Positions 13,784 to 25,650 of a DNA stretch of 64,000 nucleotides are shown here, one piece after another; positions within the stretch are counted from its first letter, which is position 1, and every line of letters starts with the position of its first letter. Origin of the DNA: Apis mellifera (lineage: Eukaryota; Arthropoda; Insecta; Hymenoptera; Apidae). A model generated the notes under the pieces. The model saw only the letters and a program-made list of their open reading frames with translations. It made no database searches and had not been told where the DNA came from. The position numbers and the translations under genes are program-made. The DNA is taken from assembly GCF_003254395.2 (NCBI RefSeq), contig NC_037651.1, positions 992,001 through 1,056,000 on the forward strand, in the 5' to 3' direction.

Positions 13784-14686
13784 AATCCGAATGAGATAAT
13801 TCAATAACATGTAATATTTATTCAAAATTCTTTACTGTTTCCATGATCCATTCTTTAATAAAAGTATTGATGATCTCCTATGAAACTTAAGGGATTTGCG
13901 AGATTGTTTTTGAAGTTCACCCTACATCCTATTTAGATATCCTTTTTCGATCAAAACTCTGACAGCTTCCTCCATATCGTATCACAATAGAGAAAATCTC
14001 TTTCGATCACTTCATCTTATCTCTTTACTTTCCAATATTTTATATTTTCTATTTTTAATATTTAAATTGAACGAGAAACTTTGTATTTTTTTATTAGAAA
14101 AAAAAAAAAAAGAACGAATACAATAGAATAATAATTAAAGTAGTTGAGCAAAAATATTGGTATTCTTTTAAAAATTACAATACTAGAAGAAGAGAAAAAG
14201 AAAGAATTTACAAGTTTCTTATCTTTTAAAATCTTTGTAATTACAACGAGAAGAAATAAGAGAGAAAACTTGCGCTTAAAGCGAAAGATCGACCGGTGGC
14301 CAAGTTTTCCACCTCTTTTCTTTCCCATCTAACTCGTTTCTTAATGATCCAGCTGTGTGTACAAACTCGTGGTATTCATCGTGGATCAAGAGGTAATACA
14401 CGATACAAAAAGAGAGAATTATATATATAAAGAGTTTCAGAATTCCAATAATTTTATTTTAAATTGGTGTGATAAATTTTTGATAAAATATAAAAAGAAA
14501 AGAAAAGATAGATAAATCTATTTGATTAAAATCAAACATAGATACAAAAATAAAAATAAAATGTAATAAAATGAATAAAATAGAGTGGAAAGAAATAAAA
14601 TAAAACTTGATTATTGATAAAATGATATTGTAAATAAAAAATAAGATAGAAAACGAAAAAGAGAAAAAAAAATAATAGAATTTAAG
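13784..14686. other. AT-rich stretch with two less AT-biased patches
   Basis: The parts at about 13,850-14,040 and 14,270-14,400 are less AT-biased. Overlapping frames on both strands at 14,062-14,332 are low-complexity Lys/Phe-rich translations of A-rich DNA. No gene is supported. Confidence 0.45.
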
Positions 14687-14726
14687 TTAATCTAATCTAT
14701 AGCCACGATAGAATAGATTAGATTAA
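14687..14726. repeat. Perfect hairpin, 14-bp arms
   Basis: The arms 'ttaatctaatctat' (14,687-14,700) and 'atagattagattaa' (14,713-14,726) are exact reverse complements around a 12-base loop. The stem is short for a microRNA precursor, and the arms themselves are quasi-repetitive. Function is unknown. Confidence 0.8.
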
Positions 14727-14999
14727 TTCAAACTATTTAATAAAAATGCAAAAAAAAATGTCTGTATTGAAATTTAAATTTTAAATAAAATTTACCGAAT
14801 ATAACTATATACATATATTAATTTTATTACAAAATATTTTTTCGTATTCTATTTAATAATTAATAAATTTATTAACAATAATAAGTGATGAAAATTTTTT
14901 AAGGGTTATTCAAGAGAATTTACAACATATATAAAAATCAAAATTAAAAATAATGTCAGTTTGTTGAAAAAAAGTATCAATAAATTTTTTATGAAAAAA

Positions 15000-15182
15000 A
15001 ATATATATATTATATATATATATAAATATATATATATTATATATTATATATATATAAATATATATAATATATATATTAAATATATATATATATATTAAAT
15101 ATATATATATATATTAAATATATATAATATAATATATATATTATATATATATATAAATATATATATAAATTATATATATATA
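15000..15182. repeat. Compound AT-only microsatellite
   Basis: About 180 bases of A and T only, built from (TA)n runs broken by TAAA and TTA steps, giving many nested palindromes. It is prone to replication slippage and assembly error. Confidence 0.85.
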
Positions 15183-15840
15183 ATAATAATAAAATTTTTT
15201 ATTAAATTTTCAAACTTTTTCATTACATTTAATTCGAGATATTTTTCTTATTTCTGTATACTCATAAGAATAGAGAAGATTTATTCTTATAAATAGTTTT
15301 TGATTCTAATTTTATATTGAGTCATTATGAATAAATTTCGCGTTAGTAAAAAAAATATAAACATGATATGTATATTCTTATATATGCTATTTATATATTT
15401 ACATAATACTTTAAATAGGAAATATATTGTTCTAAAAAAAGAGCAAATAAAACATAGAATATTTGGATAACAGTTGTTTTAATAGAATAATTTCAAAAGA
15501 ATATTTCTACTACATTACTTTGAATATTTTATATCTTTTTGCATATCATATGCACATTGTACATTTTGTATATTTAATTTTCCTCAATCAATTTTTATCA
15601 ATCAGATAACTTTACTTTTCTATTCTTATAAAATACTTTATCAAATTTCCAGAAAAATAATGTATAAGAATACTGTATATAACATATAATATAATGTACT
15701 CGATAATAATCTTCCACTAATTCCACTAATTATAATTTAATCACAGCATAAATCTAGAATTTCCTTGTCAAAATCAACCAAGCTAAAACCGAAATATATA
15801 ATACATCTCCACAAACACGCTATTACAATAATAGATACAA
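15183..15840. other. AT-rich gene-free stretch
   Basis: Nothing beyond AT-rich background is visible. Confidence 0.6.
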
Positions 15841-16350
15841 TTTCCGTCAAACGTTCGTCATATTTAACGCACAACTGCATTACACGGTCCGATGGAGAAG
15901 AAACCTGGCCCGGAGGGTGAAATAATAAAGCAATGCCTTGGTGTTCGGGGTGTATTTCGATTATATACGTTCGAGCAGAGTGGCGGAAGGAAAGTAAAGA
16001 GGGTGAGAGATCGAGAGGGTGGCTCGGTAAAGATATTAGGTGGCAGGTTCACGGAGGAAGCACGGAAACCCCATCAGCTCGAAGCTCGTAAATTTTCCTG
16101 GAAGCTGCCGAAACTCTGCTCCAATAGGCCTACATAAGAATATACTGCAGACTGGTTGCGGCTTCAATCCGCAACTACTCCTTCTCCTCCATCCTAGTTC
16201 TCCACTTCCGCCAACGTGACACGGGACCTCCGCAAGGATAGAAGCTTCCTGTTACTCGAAGAAGGGGTTCTTCGTCTCTTTATATTCGTTCCTTCGGTTG
16301 ATCCACATTGACTGACGATCAGAGATCCTAATGTCGATTCGGTTAATGAA
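15841..16350. other. Balanced-composition island, function unknown
   Basis: About 500 bp of more balanced composition with CpGs, sharply bounded by AT-rich DNA. An 81-codon plus-strand frame (15,892-16,137) and a 62-codon antisense frame (15,864-16,052) overlap. Neither resembles a known protein. It looks like the islands near 9, 22, 25 and 29 kb, so a regulatory or untranslated role is as likely as coding. Confidence 0.35.
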
Positions 16351-18815
16351 CGACTTGTAATGATGGAAGTTCTAAAAAGAAAATCTTTTTTGTTGTCTTT
16401 AATTTTAAATTGTTTTGTTCATTAGACCGCGGATTTTTATACAAGTAGATAAATAAATATATAGTAATAATCATTTTGATTTATATATAATATATAATGT
16501 ATATAATAGTTTAAGATTTATTTATTATTATTTATTTATATTATATTATTTATTATTATATATTATTTATTTATGAAGTAATATCATCTGAAAATTTGTT
16601 CGTTTTGTTTCATAATTGTTTCAAAATACTTGTTTCATAATACAAAATATAATAAAGTAAAAATCAATATTATGTTAGAATATTTTATAATCCTTCTATC
16701 AGAATTTTGATAGTTTCAAATATCTTATTAAAATATCATAATTAGAACTTTTATTCGAAATATTTATTAAATTTCTATAATATTTAATTAATATACAAAA
16801 AATAATATGTGAAAAAAAATATATAAGATATTAATTCATTTCATTCAAACAAAGTAAATATAACATATATTATACAAAATATATATGCAAAAATATGTAT
16901 TTATATTATAAATTCATAATCTAGTTATTAGTTTGTATGATTATCTTCATTTAACTTCTGAAGAAAATAAATTTCTACTTTATAATTTCAAATATCTAGT
17001 TATATGGTTTTCATAGCAATAAGAATTAAATAATTAAATTGATAAAAAACTTATTAATGTTCTTCAAAATATTATCAATATTAATTTATGTATATATAAT
17101 GAACGATAAATTAATAACATTAATGGATTTTATTTTTTTATTACCATTCGAAATAGCACTTTTTTTTTTTAAGAATATCAAATGGCAACGGTAATTTAAT
17201 TTTCGATTTTAAAATGAAATCCCATTTTCATGTAATACTCCTTCTTGTTAATTAGAACTTCATTGTCCAATGAGTTAATTAACTTCGTGCAAAGCGGAGT
17301 ATATCTTTCCTGCGGTTAACTATTATGACTATATAAAATTATTTCTCTAATTAAGAGATCAAGCGTAATATAATTGTCTGAGAATATAATACCATTGTAT
17401 AATTGTTAAAGTATTACCGCATTCAAAAGTTGAATTACACGGAAAAATCTTCTTAATGGATTGAATCTAAAATATTATAATAATAAAATTATGAATATTA
17501 CCGTCGTATACTTCTTAAAATTCCACTCACGAGGAATTTCGTCATCCTTCATTACCTCTGTGCATCATCTTCATCGATCAAAATTGTTCAAGTTAACTAA
17601 TTTCCTTTTTAATCACGTAAAAATTGAAGTAAAAAAAAATCGAATATACAGAATGTTCAATAATTGATGATAATAAATAAACAAAAAACCTATAAAAATG
17701 AATTGAAAATAAGTAATTTTTCGTTTTAAGTTTCGTTTTTTAAAAAATCAAATTTAAATATTAACAGAATAGAAAGAAATTTGACAAATAAGAAAATTTG
17801 ACAAATCAACTGAATACGAATGGATTATCAGTGAAAAATTATTCTATGTGTAAAAATAAATGAAAAATGAAGAATAACTTTTTTTTCAAAAGTTAATTTT
17901 AAGTTAGTTTTTTTTCAAAGTTAATTTTCAAAATATCAAATATCAAATTTAAAAATTCATCGAATACACGAGTTATTTGATTATATTAACTACTTCTGTT
18001 CAATTTGGATTTCTCTGAATTTTTCGTTTATTTTTGAATGTATAATAATTGACAGTCTGTATTCATTGAATATTAGTCATATTTTTCTATATTTGACAAA
18101 TTTTCAAATTTGATTTTTTCGAAAATAAAAACTGTGACGAAATATTGTTCTTTTTTCTTATCGATTTATTTTATATATGTAGTTATCACAAATAACAGAT
18201 ATTCATATATATTTAACAAATATCGAGATATCCAGTATTATAAATTTTTATTTTAAGTTAAATCTATTTAAATTCGAAAATTCTTCTTTACATATATTTT
18301 ATTCAAACGAGGTCTTATGTCAAAATAAGTAAAAAAAGATATGAAGATCGACGGTTGAAGAAAATGAAGCAAAATATTTATAAGGAAATTTTAACAACGA
18401 AACAAGAAATGAGAAAACTTTAAATATTTAAAATTCTAATTTAAATTTCAGAAGGCTTGCGTATAGCCTCTATTGTAACAAGGAAAAATTAAACTTCGTT
18501 ACTGCTACAGCAATTTTATTCTTTACAATGTAAAATATAGGAAATGTAATATGAATCTGAATTTCTGAGCCTCCTTTTAAAAGAAAATATACTTTTGTAA
18601 AATTTATCGATCTACACTCGAGATATTCTCTGCTTTTTATTAATTTTCATTTTATTAATTAATTATAAATATAATGAAAAGAAAACATAATAAAAAGAAT
18701 GAAAAAAAATAATAAGAAATACAAAAATGTCTGTCTTTAAAGTAAATCGCTTACTTAAAATTCCTGGTAAAAGATTTACGAAGTCTCAAAGCTCTGTTTA
18801 TTAAATGACAAACAA
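16351..18815. other. AT-rich gene-free stretch
   Basis: Background AT-rich sequence. A patch at about 17,220-17,350 is less biased. The short frame at 17,461-17,667 has no recognisable features. Confidence 0.55.
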
Positions 18816-18940
18816 ATAAAAAAAAGACTGATTATTAAAAGATATTTTCAACTTATTAATCATAGCTTGCGGGTACATAATAAAAAAAAGACTGATTATT
18901 AAAAGATATTTTCAATTTATTAATCATAGCTCGCGTATAT
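18816..18940. repeat. Tandem duplication, 64-bp unit
   Basis: Two adjacent copies (18,816-18,879 and 18,880 to about 18,940), each containing 'gactgattattaaaagat' followed by 'ttattaatcatagct'. They differ at only a few positions, mostly at the right end, so the duplication is relatively recent. Confidence 0.85.
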
Positions 18941-21175
18941 ATAAATAATTACTTTGATGAAAAATCGAACTGAATAAAAATTTCGCTGAATATTAATGAT
19001 TGTGCATTGGCGATCGTCTTGATATGTGAAAATTATTTCTCTAGGAAGCTTGATTTTAATGGAGTACCCGGATCGGAAGTTTTCTTATAGTCCACGGCTA
19101 CGTTCAATAAGTCCTCTTCTTTTCGTAATTTTCCATCGATACACGTTGCATACAGTGTGTTCCACAGTGTATATTTAAGTCGAAGATTGAAAAATATTTA
19201 ATTAACGTACAATTAATGATAAAAATAAAATAAATATTTTACATTTAATATAAATATAAAATTATAGTGTAGAGAATAGACAATAAATAGAAAAATAAGT
19301 AAAAATTTATTTAAAAAATATTTATTATTTAATTTTTTTTAAAATAATATACGCACAATATTATAATATTTAATAATATATATTTAATAATATAATATTT
19401 AATAATAAAAATAAATAAATAATTTAATATATAATATAAGATAAATTAAATTATACTTTTTACATGATATAGAGAATAGTTTAAAAGAATACGAGGACCT
19501 ATAAAAAATGAAATGAATTTCATCTTTTTTAAAAATTTATATATATTTTTTTTATTAGAAAAATTAAAATAAAAAAAGAATATGAATAAAATATGTTCAT
19601 ATATATTTAATATATATATAATGAAAAGAATTTAGCATAAAAAATAATAAAAAGAATAAAAATTTATTAAAACTTTTACATAAATATATAATTTAATTTA
19701 ATTTTTCTCTTTATTCTATCTAATAAAATAGAATATCATTTAACAATTATTTGAAAATAAAATAAAATATATAACAAAATCTATAGACTAAATAAATATT
19801 TTTATCAATTGCTAAAATAAATCGAATTTTTATTTGTATTGAATATGAAAATATGAAATATTTATATAATATATAATATTTTTATATAGTTGCACATTTA
19901 TTAAACTCAGCCATATTTATATTAATCATATTTATATAACTATTTCTTTTTAAAGGAAATCAATCTTTTTTATAAAATTCATAACAAGCATTATATCTAT
20001 ATGATAAAAATAAATTTATAATCCTTATCAATTTATGTTTCATAAAATCATAAAATTATAAAAACATAAAAAATTATGCAAAAAAAAACTTATTTTATAG
20101 AATATAGAATTTCTTCTTTATTAATACAAAAGAAATATTGTTTTATAGCTGTATATATTTTGAAACGGTCTGTACATAGACGAGCGCACGAACAGTGACA
20201 TTCAACGACCTTTTAAGAATTTTCTGCAGAAAAAGTTAGCGAACCCTCGCGGATACGTAGAAAAAAGTCCCTGCACCTTAGCCTTGCACTTTACAATGCG
20301 AGAAAAGTGCCACGTGAATAATGCATAGTACAATAGAATTGTTAAAACCTACTTCCTATGAACAATTATGATTGTACAATACACATTGTAGTATTTAATC
20401 TTTCTTCTTCCAACCAATCTTTGAATTTCAGGGAAAATATTTCTTCTGTAGTGTCATATATAATGTATAATTTTTCCATTCAATTTCCTAATGTATTTAT
20501 AATTTTAGAATATTTAGAAAATTAATTAATTAAAATAATTATTATTTATTTCATTTAATAATTATTTATTATGATTTCTATTTGAAAAGAAATTTATATA
20601 ACTGGAGATTTTGCAAGAAAAAAAAAGTAAATCCATTTTTTACAATAACATATACTTATATTTAAAGAAAATTTTTATATCGTGTGAAAATGCATGCTGA
20701 TATTGATAAAAAGCAAACAATTTATAGATTTTACAGAATGCAAATCATAATTGTTTTGTACAATAAAAATTGAAAATTTTTATTTTGCATTTAATTGAAG
20801 ATGATATTATTTATTTAAAAAATAATGGAATTTTATATTTTATTATTTATTTCAATAAATAAAATTCGATAAAAATTAAAATAGAAACTTAATTCAATAA
20901 TTTCTATTTATTATATGAAAATATAAATTTTTTCAATTAATATTTTTTCAGTTAATCTTTTTTCTAATGCTAAGTCAAAGAAATAATTTTATAAGCATTT
21001 TTTTTTATTTTTTTATTTTAAAATTGTTACAAATGATTTTGATTTCTTCTTGCCACAAGATTATTATTATTAATTTTTTTTTTATACAAAATCCACAATT
21101 ATTAAAATAAAAATACTAAATTATATTTTTATATAATGACATGTATTTTTTAAAAATAAAATTTATAAAATTATA
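18941..21175. other. AT-rich stretch with small islands
   Basis: Patches at about 19,000-19,180 and 20,160-20,340 are less AT-rich and contain CpGs. The rest is simple AT-rich sequence. No open frame or splice pattern supports a gene. Confidence 0.5.
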
Positions 21176-21560
21176 AGATATGTCTAAAAAGTAATGAAAC
21201 TGATATCGATTCAATATTTCAAACAATATTTACTATTTAGAAATGTGTATTCTATTTCTATTCTATTTTGAACATCAATTCGATTGGAGTAAACAATTTG
21301 ATGATGAATTTAATAAGAGTATTTTATAAAAATGAAGTAGAAATAACATCTAATAATATTATGGAAATTTTGTCAATTAAATTTGATCAAATATATTTCT
21401 GTGATTTCAGAATAACCATATTCATGTAAATTTTTTTTCTTTCAAAAAATCAAGAATCTTAAAACTTATTATTTTGAAGCAATAGAAATCTAAAAAATTG
21501 TAGTCGACCAACCAAAAATTGAAAACAACATCAGTATATAATTTCTCAAGAGAACTATTT
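21176..21560 (+). mobile_element. Possible decayed mariner-like relic
   Basis: The left part contains 'tgtctaaaaagtaatgaaac' (21,181-21,200), similar in style to mariner-family inverted ends. About 100 bases on, a frame starting at 21,301 reads through a segment whose residue pattern loosely follows the N-terminal helix-turn-helix region of mariner transposases. Further on, broken by stops and frame changes, comes an SRPT-like patch where these proteins often carry an RSGRP-type motif. No second terminal repeat and no catalytic triad were found. The resemblance is weak and may be chance. Confidence 0.22.
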
Positions 21561-22099
21561 CGAAAGGAAAATATCTACATTTTTACTACAACACTATACA
21601 TACATTTCATTCTATACATAGCATTCATGTATTCACAATAATAAAATTTCTTCTTATATCGAGAAAATAGATTTTATTTAAAAAATTAATAAAAGTTAAT
21701 AAAAATAAAAATACATGTCACATCAAAAAGTAAACTTTGCAAAAATTAAAAAAAAATTTCATGGAATCAATTATAAATAACGTTATAGACACAATGAAAG
21801 ATATAATTTTTGATATTTTAACCAGTACATTTTATCTTCCCTTTAAATCCATCATCAAAAAAGGCCTCCCTCGCAAAATCCTTGTCACGGATCAACAAAT
21901 CGTACCGTTCACGTGTATTCAACTCCATTAATTTGTTCATCCAGCATTGAAGCAACAGAGGATTGCCTCAGATCAAGTCCTCCGGCTTTATCCTCCTCCT
22001 TTGAAATTATTTTACAGCGAAAAGAGCTACAAACGTTCTCCTATCCATCGCAAATCTTTCGAGAGACGGGTCCAAAGTCGATATCCTATACACTTTCTC
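21561..22099. other. Gene-free DNA grading into an island
   Basis: AT-rich up to about 21,830, then more balanced. Two short overlapping plus-strand frames (21,737-21,931 and 21,913-22,113) have no recognisable domain. Confidence 0.4.
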
Positions 22100-22870
22100 T
22101 CTACCCTCGTTGAATAACATGCATTAGTCTTTTCTTCAGATTAGAGAGGAGTCGAAGGGGTTCGAGCTAGTCCTGGCCCCTCTCACTGTGGCCCAACGAA
22201 GACAGAGGAAAGAAGAAAAGAGGACGAATGATACGATACTTTTCGAACCAAGAAGGACAAGGAATCGAAGCGAGAAAACAGTGAAAATACGGATTAGCAT
22301 ATTATTTACTCGCGATATCCGGCCAGATTCGAGAACAGTTGACGTCTAAACTTTAAATCTTCTTTCTGGGGTGATACTCTTCGCGGCAGTCTCGCCTCAT
22401 TAAAGCTACCCCATCTCTCGAACAGATTCCCTGGACACGTTTTGTGTCTCTGGCATCATCCCCCTTCTTTCTTCTTCTTCTTCTTCTTTTTCTTCTTCTT
22501 CTTCTTCTTGAATGGTCTCCTCTTCGAGAGGCGACACGACAACGACGACGTCTCTCTTTCTTTCGAGATCTTTGCGACCGTCGACAACTGGCACGTAGCA
22601 GAGAAGCCCTCTGCCGATGGGAAAAGAAAGTCACATTCATCCCGAGTCTAATTTACCGTGTGGAAATCGCGGTGAATGCCATTAGCGACGGCGACGACTC
22701 TATGTATACCGAAGAACCTTTATGCTACGTGCCTTCCAGGTGGAAAGGACGAAGGATCCTTTGGCCACGAGCCCAAAGACACCTGAAATTAACGCGCTCC
22801 TCTCTTAACGAGGTAAATAGGATTACATCATGAGATGTACCAATCGATTGTTGCGGCTCACCACACGAAG
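22100..22870. other. CpG-containing island, function unknown
   Basis: About 770 bp of balanced composition containing a (TTC)n tract. A 129-codon plus-strand frame (22,444-22,833) begins with a Leu/Phe run translated from the microsatellite and continues in mixed composition. The antisense frames over it are Arg/Glu runs from the same repeat. There is no domain and no convincing exon borders, apart from a possible donor 'gaggtaaat' near 22,809. It may be an untranslated exon or regulatory DNA. Confidence 0.35.
22464..22510. repeat. (TTC)n microsatellite
   Basis: About 15 TTC/CTT units with one interruption. It gives artefactual poly-Phe/Leu and poly-Glu/Arg frames. Confidence 0.9.
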
Positions 22871-24650
22871 CTTCCTTACTTCAGAGGTGTGTGGTAATTT
22901 ATTAATTGTAATCGGGATTAATATAAGAGTGTTCGACAATTAGATTGAAATGTAACATATAAAATATGATGTTATTTAAAATTACGATAAAACGTAAGAA
23001 TTGGATTGGTTTAATTGATGAAGTCGTAATTTCAAATATAAATTATTTTTAATATTTGTCATTTTAGAACTTACTTTAACCAACAACAATATACTTTAAC
23101 CAACAAAATATAAAGTTGTTTTCTTATGTTGAAATTTTTATTTCCCAAAATTATTTTTTTTTTTATCTAAATCTAAATTTTTTTCTTGTTTTATGTATTT
23201 ATACACTTGTTGATTTAATTGTATGATAAAATAAAATATTTTTCATGTAGAATGGAATTTATTATTTGTTATTTATTATTTTTTATCATCAATTAAAATA
23301 ATCAAATATTTGATAAATAAATTATTAAACAAATTATAATTTGAAATAAATATTTGAAAAAATAACAAATTAAACAATTATTTGGAGAAATAACGTTTAC
23401 ATAATGGAAAACTCGTTTCTGAAGTAATTTTTAGAATACATATTGAATAATAAACATTTAATAATAAGTGTTTAATACTGTTAATCAAAAGCAATAATAA
23501 TATAAATATTCGCTACATATTATATAAAGAAACTAATTATTTCCACCGAAATCAAATAACAAATAATTTATTTCGTGAAATATTGAACAAATCATTTAAT
23601 TACAAATACATTTATTTATTTTTCATATATTTCATAAAATATTTACATATTTTAATTCTCAAATAATTTTAAAATGTAATTTTAAAATAATGTAATTTAA
23701 AATTTTTTTAAAATAGAATTGTTCAAAATATTTATAATATTCATAACATAAATTCTAAATTGAATTCTTTATTTTATTTTATAATATTTATATATTTTAT
23801 TTTATTTTATAATATTTATAATATTTATAATATTATATAAGAATATATTTATTCTTTATTTTATATGAAATAAATAATTTAAAAAATAAATGCTCAACAC
23901 AATTATAATAAAATCTTTATTTTTATCTATAAATTATTCGAATATAATATTTTAATATATAATATTTTATAATATTAAATTCGAAATAGATAAATAAAGA
24001 TAGATAAGATGATAGATGTTTATTAAAATTGATTTTAATTATATTTAGAAATATATTCTGTATGTTCATATATGTATCATATTCCAGAGATAAAAAATTT
24101 ATTTAAATGTAAGAATTTTGAAAACATAGATTATATAATAAAATTTAATAAAATTTTATGTTACTCATATATTTCATTATAGAAAAAGAATAACTCTTAA
24201 TTTGTTGTTTATTATGAGTATATATAAACTTTAACTTTGTAGTGTAGTTTTTATTATTTAATTTTTAACTTCTTTTGTAATTTTATATTTGTAATAATGT
24301 AAAAAATACAATGCACGAGTTATCTATCTCACAAATAAGCAAATAACAATATATCTATTTAAAAGTAATTTCTCATTTAAATAAAAAAATATGCAAATTT
24401 TTTGAAAAACAAATTATTTTGTTAAATAATTTTATCAATACCATTTCAATTTTATTTATTGAAAAATATTCGCTTTAAAAACTAACTTAAAAAAATATTT
24501 AAAATAATTTAATTTCATTATTAAATCTATATCATATACGATCTTCTTTTATTATTTAAATAAAAATTTTCATTTCTGATTCTTCATTTTTTTTTGTTCT
24601 AAATAATAGTTCTAAATAAAATTCTTTATTCTAAATAATTTTACCCTTCA
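22871..24650. other. AT-rich gene-free stretch
   Basis: Only AT-rich background is visible. Confidence 0.6.
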
Positions 24651-25650
24651 TTATGATAATTAAAATTATTTTACAACATCATTCTTTCAAAACACGACAA
24701 AACGTGTTTTCAGACAAACACGATTCAAAAAATGTATTGAAAACCAGACAATACGCATCACAAAGAATCATAATTATTAAAAAATGTATCGTCATCAGAA
24801 ATATCCGCGACGATTTTGAAGAATTCCTTTTATCGTGTTTTGGAGCACCCCTGGCAAACGACCGGCCATCTGGGGAAGACACTAGTTCAACTTTCTTTCA
24901 ATTGGAATCCGTGATTCTGCTCGGAGATAAAAAGGATAAATTACTTCCCTGGCGAGTGAAAAAATTCAATTAAAAATGGGGAAACTGCGAACGACAGATG
25001 GATTCAAAGGACTAAGCACACATCTGCAGTGGCCGACGACATTGAAAGTTAAACGTCGTCATCGTCACCGTACTCGTCGATGGGTAATGCAGGCTTTTGC
25101 GCAGATTTGCAAGAAATCCCTATAAATTTCCTGTCCGCGTACGTCCTTGACAAAATCAAACCTTCCAACCACGATGAACATTTCTACTGCGAGATCCTCG
25201 ATTTCCATCCAAAGATCCTCGAGAGAAGAGACCGGTGGATCTTGATATGTTCGTCGATATAATTATGCCATTGTCAGCCGAGATTGGCAATTGGAGGAAA
25301 TGGAGAGGGAGGAAAAAAGAAGAGCAGAATCCGCAAATTTTACTTTTGTACGTGAGATGGGATAGTTTGATTGTTGAGTTCCGATTCATTATCGGGATCC
25401 TTATGAAGGATCATTAATAATATCAGACACGGTAACACGCTTTTGCACTACCACAATAAAAAATGTATGTAATGCGGACCGATACACTCAAATAACGTCT
25501 ATACGAGGTTTACGCGGTTTTGTAACGCGCAAAACCTATGAGAGCTTTGTTTTGCGATAAATGGCGTGGGGGGATGTATGTTGAAACTTTCTGTATAGGG
25601 TGTACCGAAAATCGTGATATAAACCGAAAGGACGTAGAATTTTTTGCGTA
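24651..25650. other. Balanced-composition island, function unknown
   Basis: About 1 kb with CpGs and several short overlapping frames on both strands (for example 106 codons at 24,653-24,973 and 77 antisense codons at 25,156-25,389). None has a recognisable domain. The sharp edges and the similarity in character to the other islands suggest conserved noncoding DNA or untranslated exons. Confidence 0.35.

Noticed and set aside
22444..22833. 129-codon open frame on the plus strand
   Set aside because: It begins in a (TTC)n microsatellite and has no recognisable domain. Overlapping frames exist on both strands.
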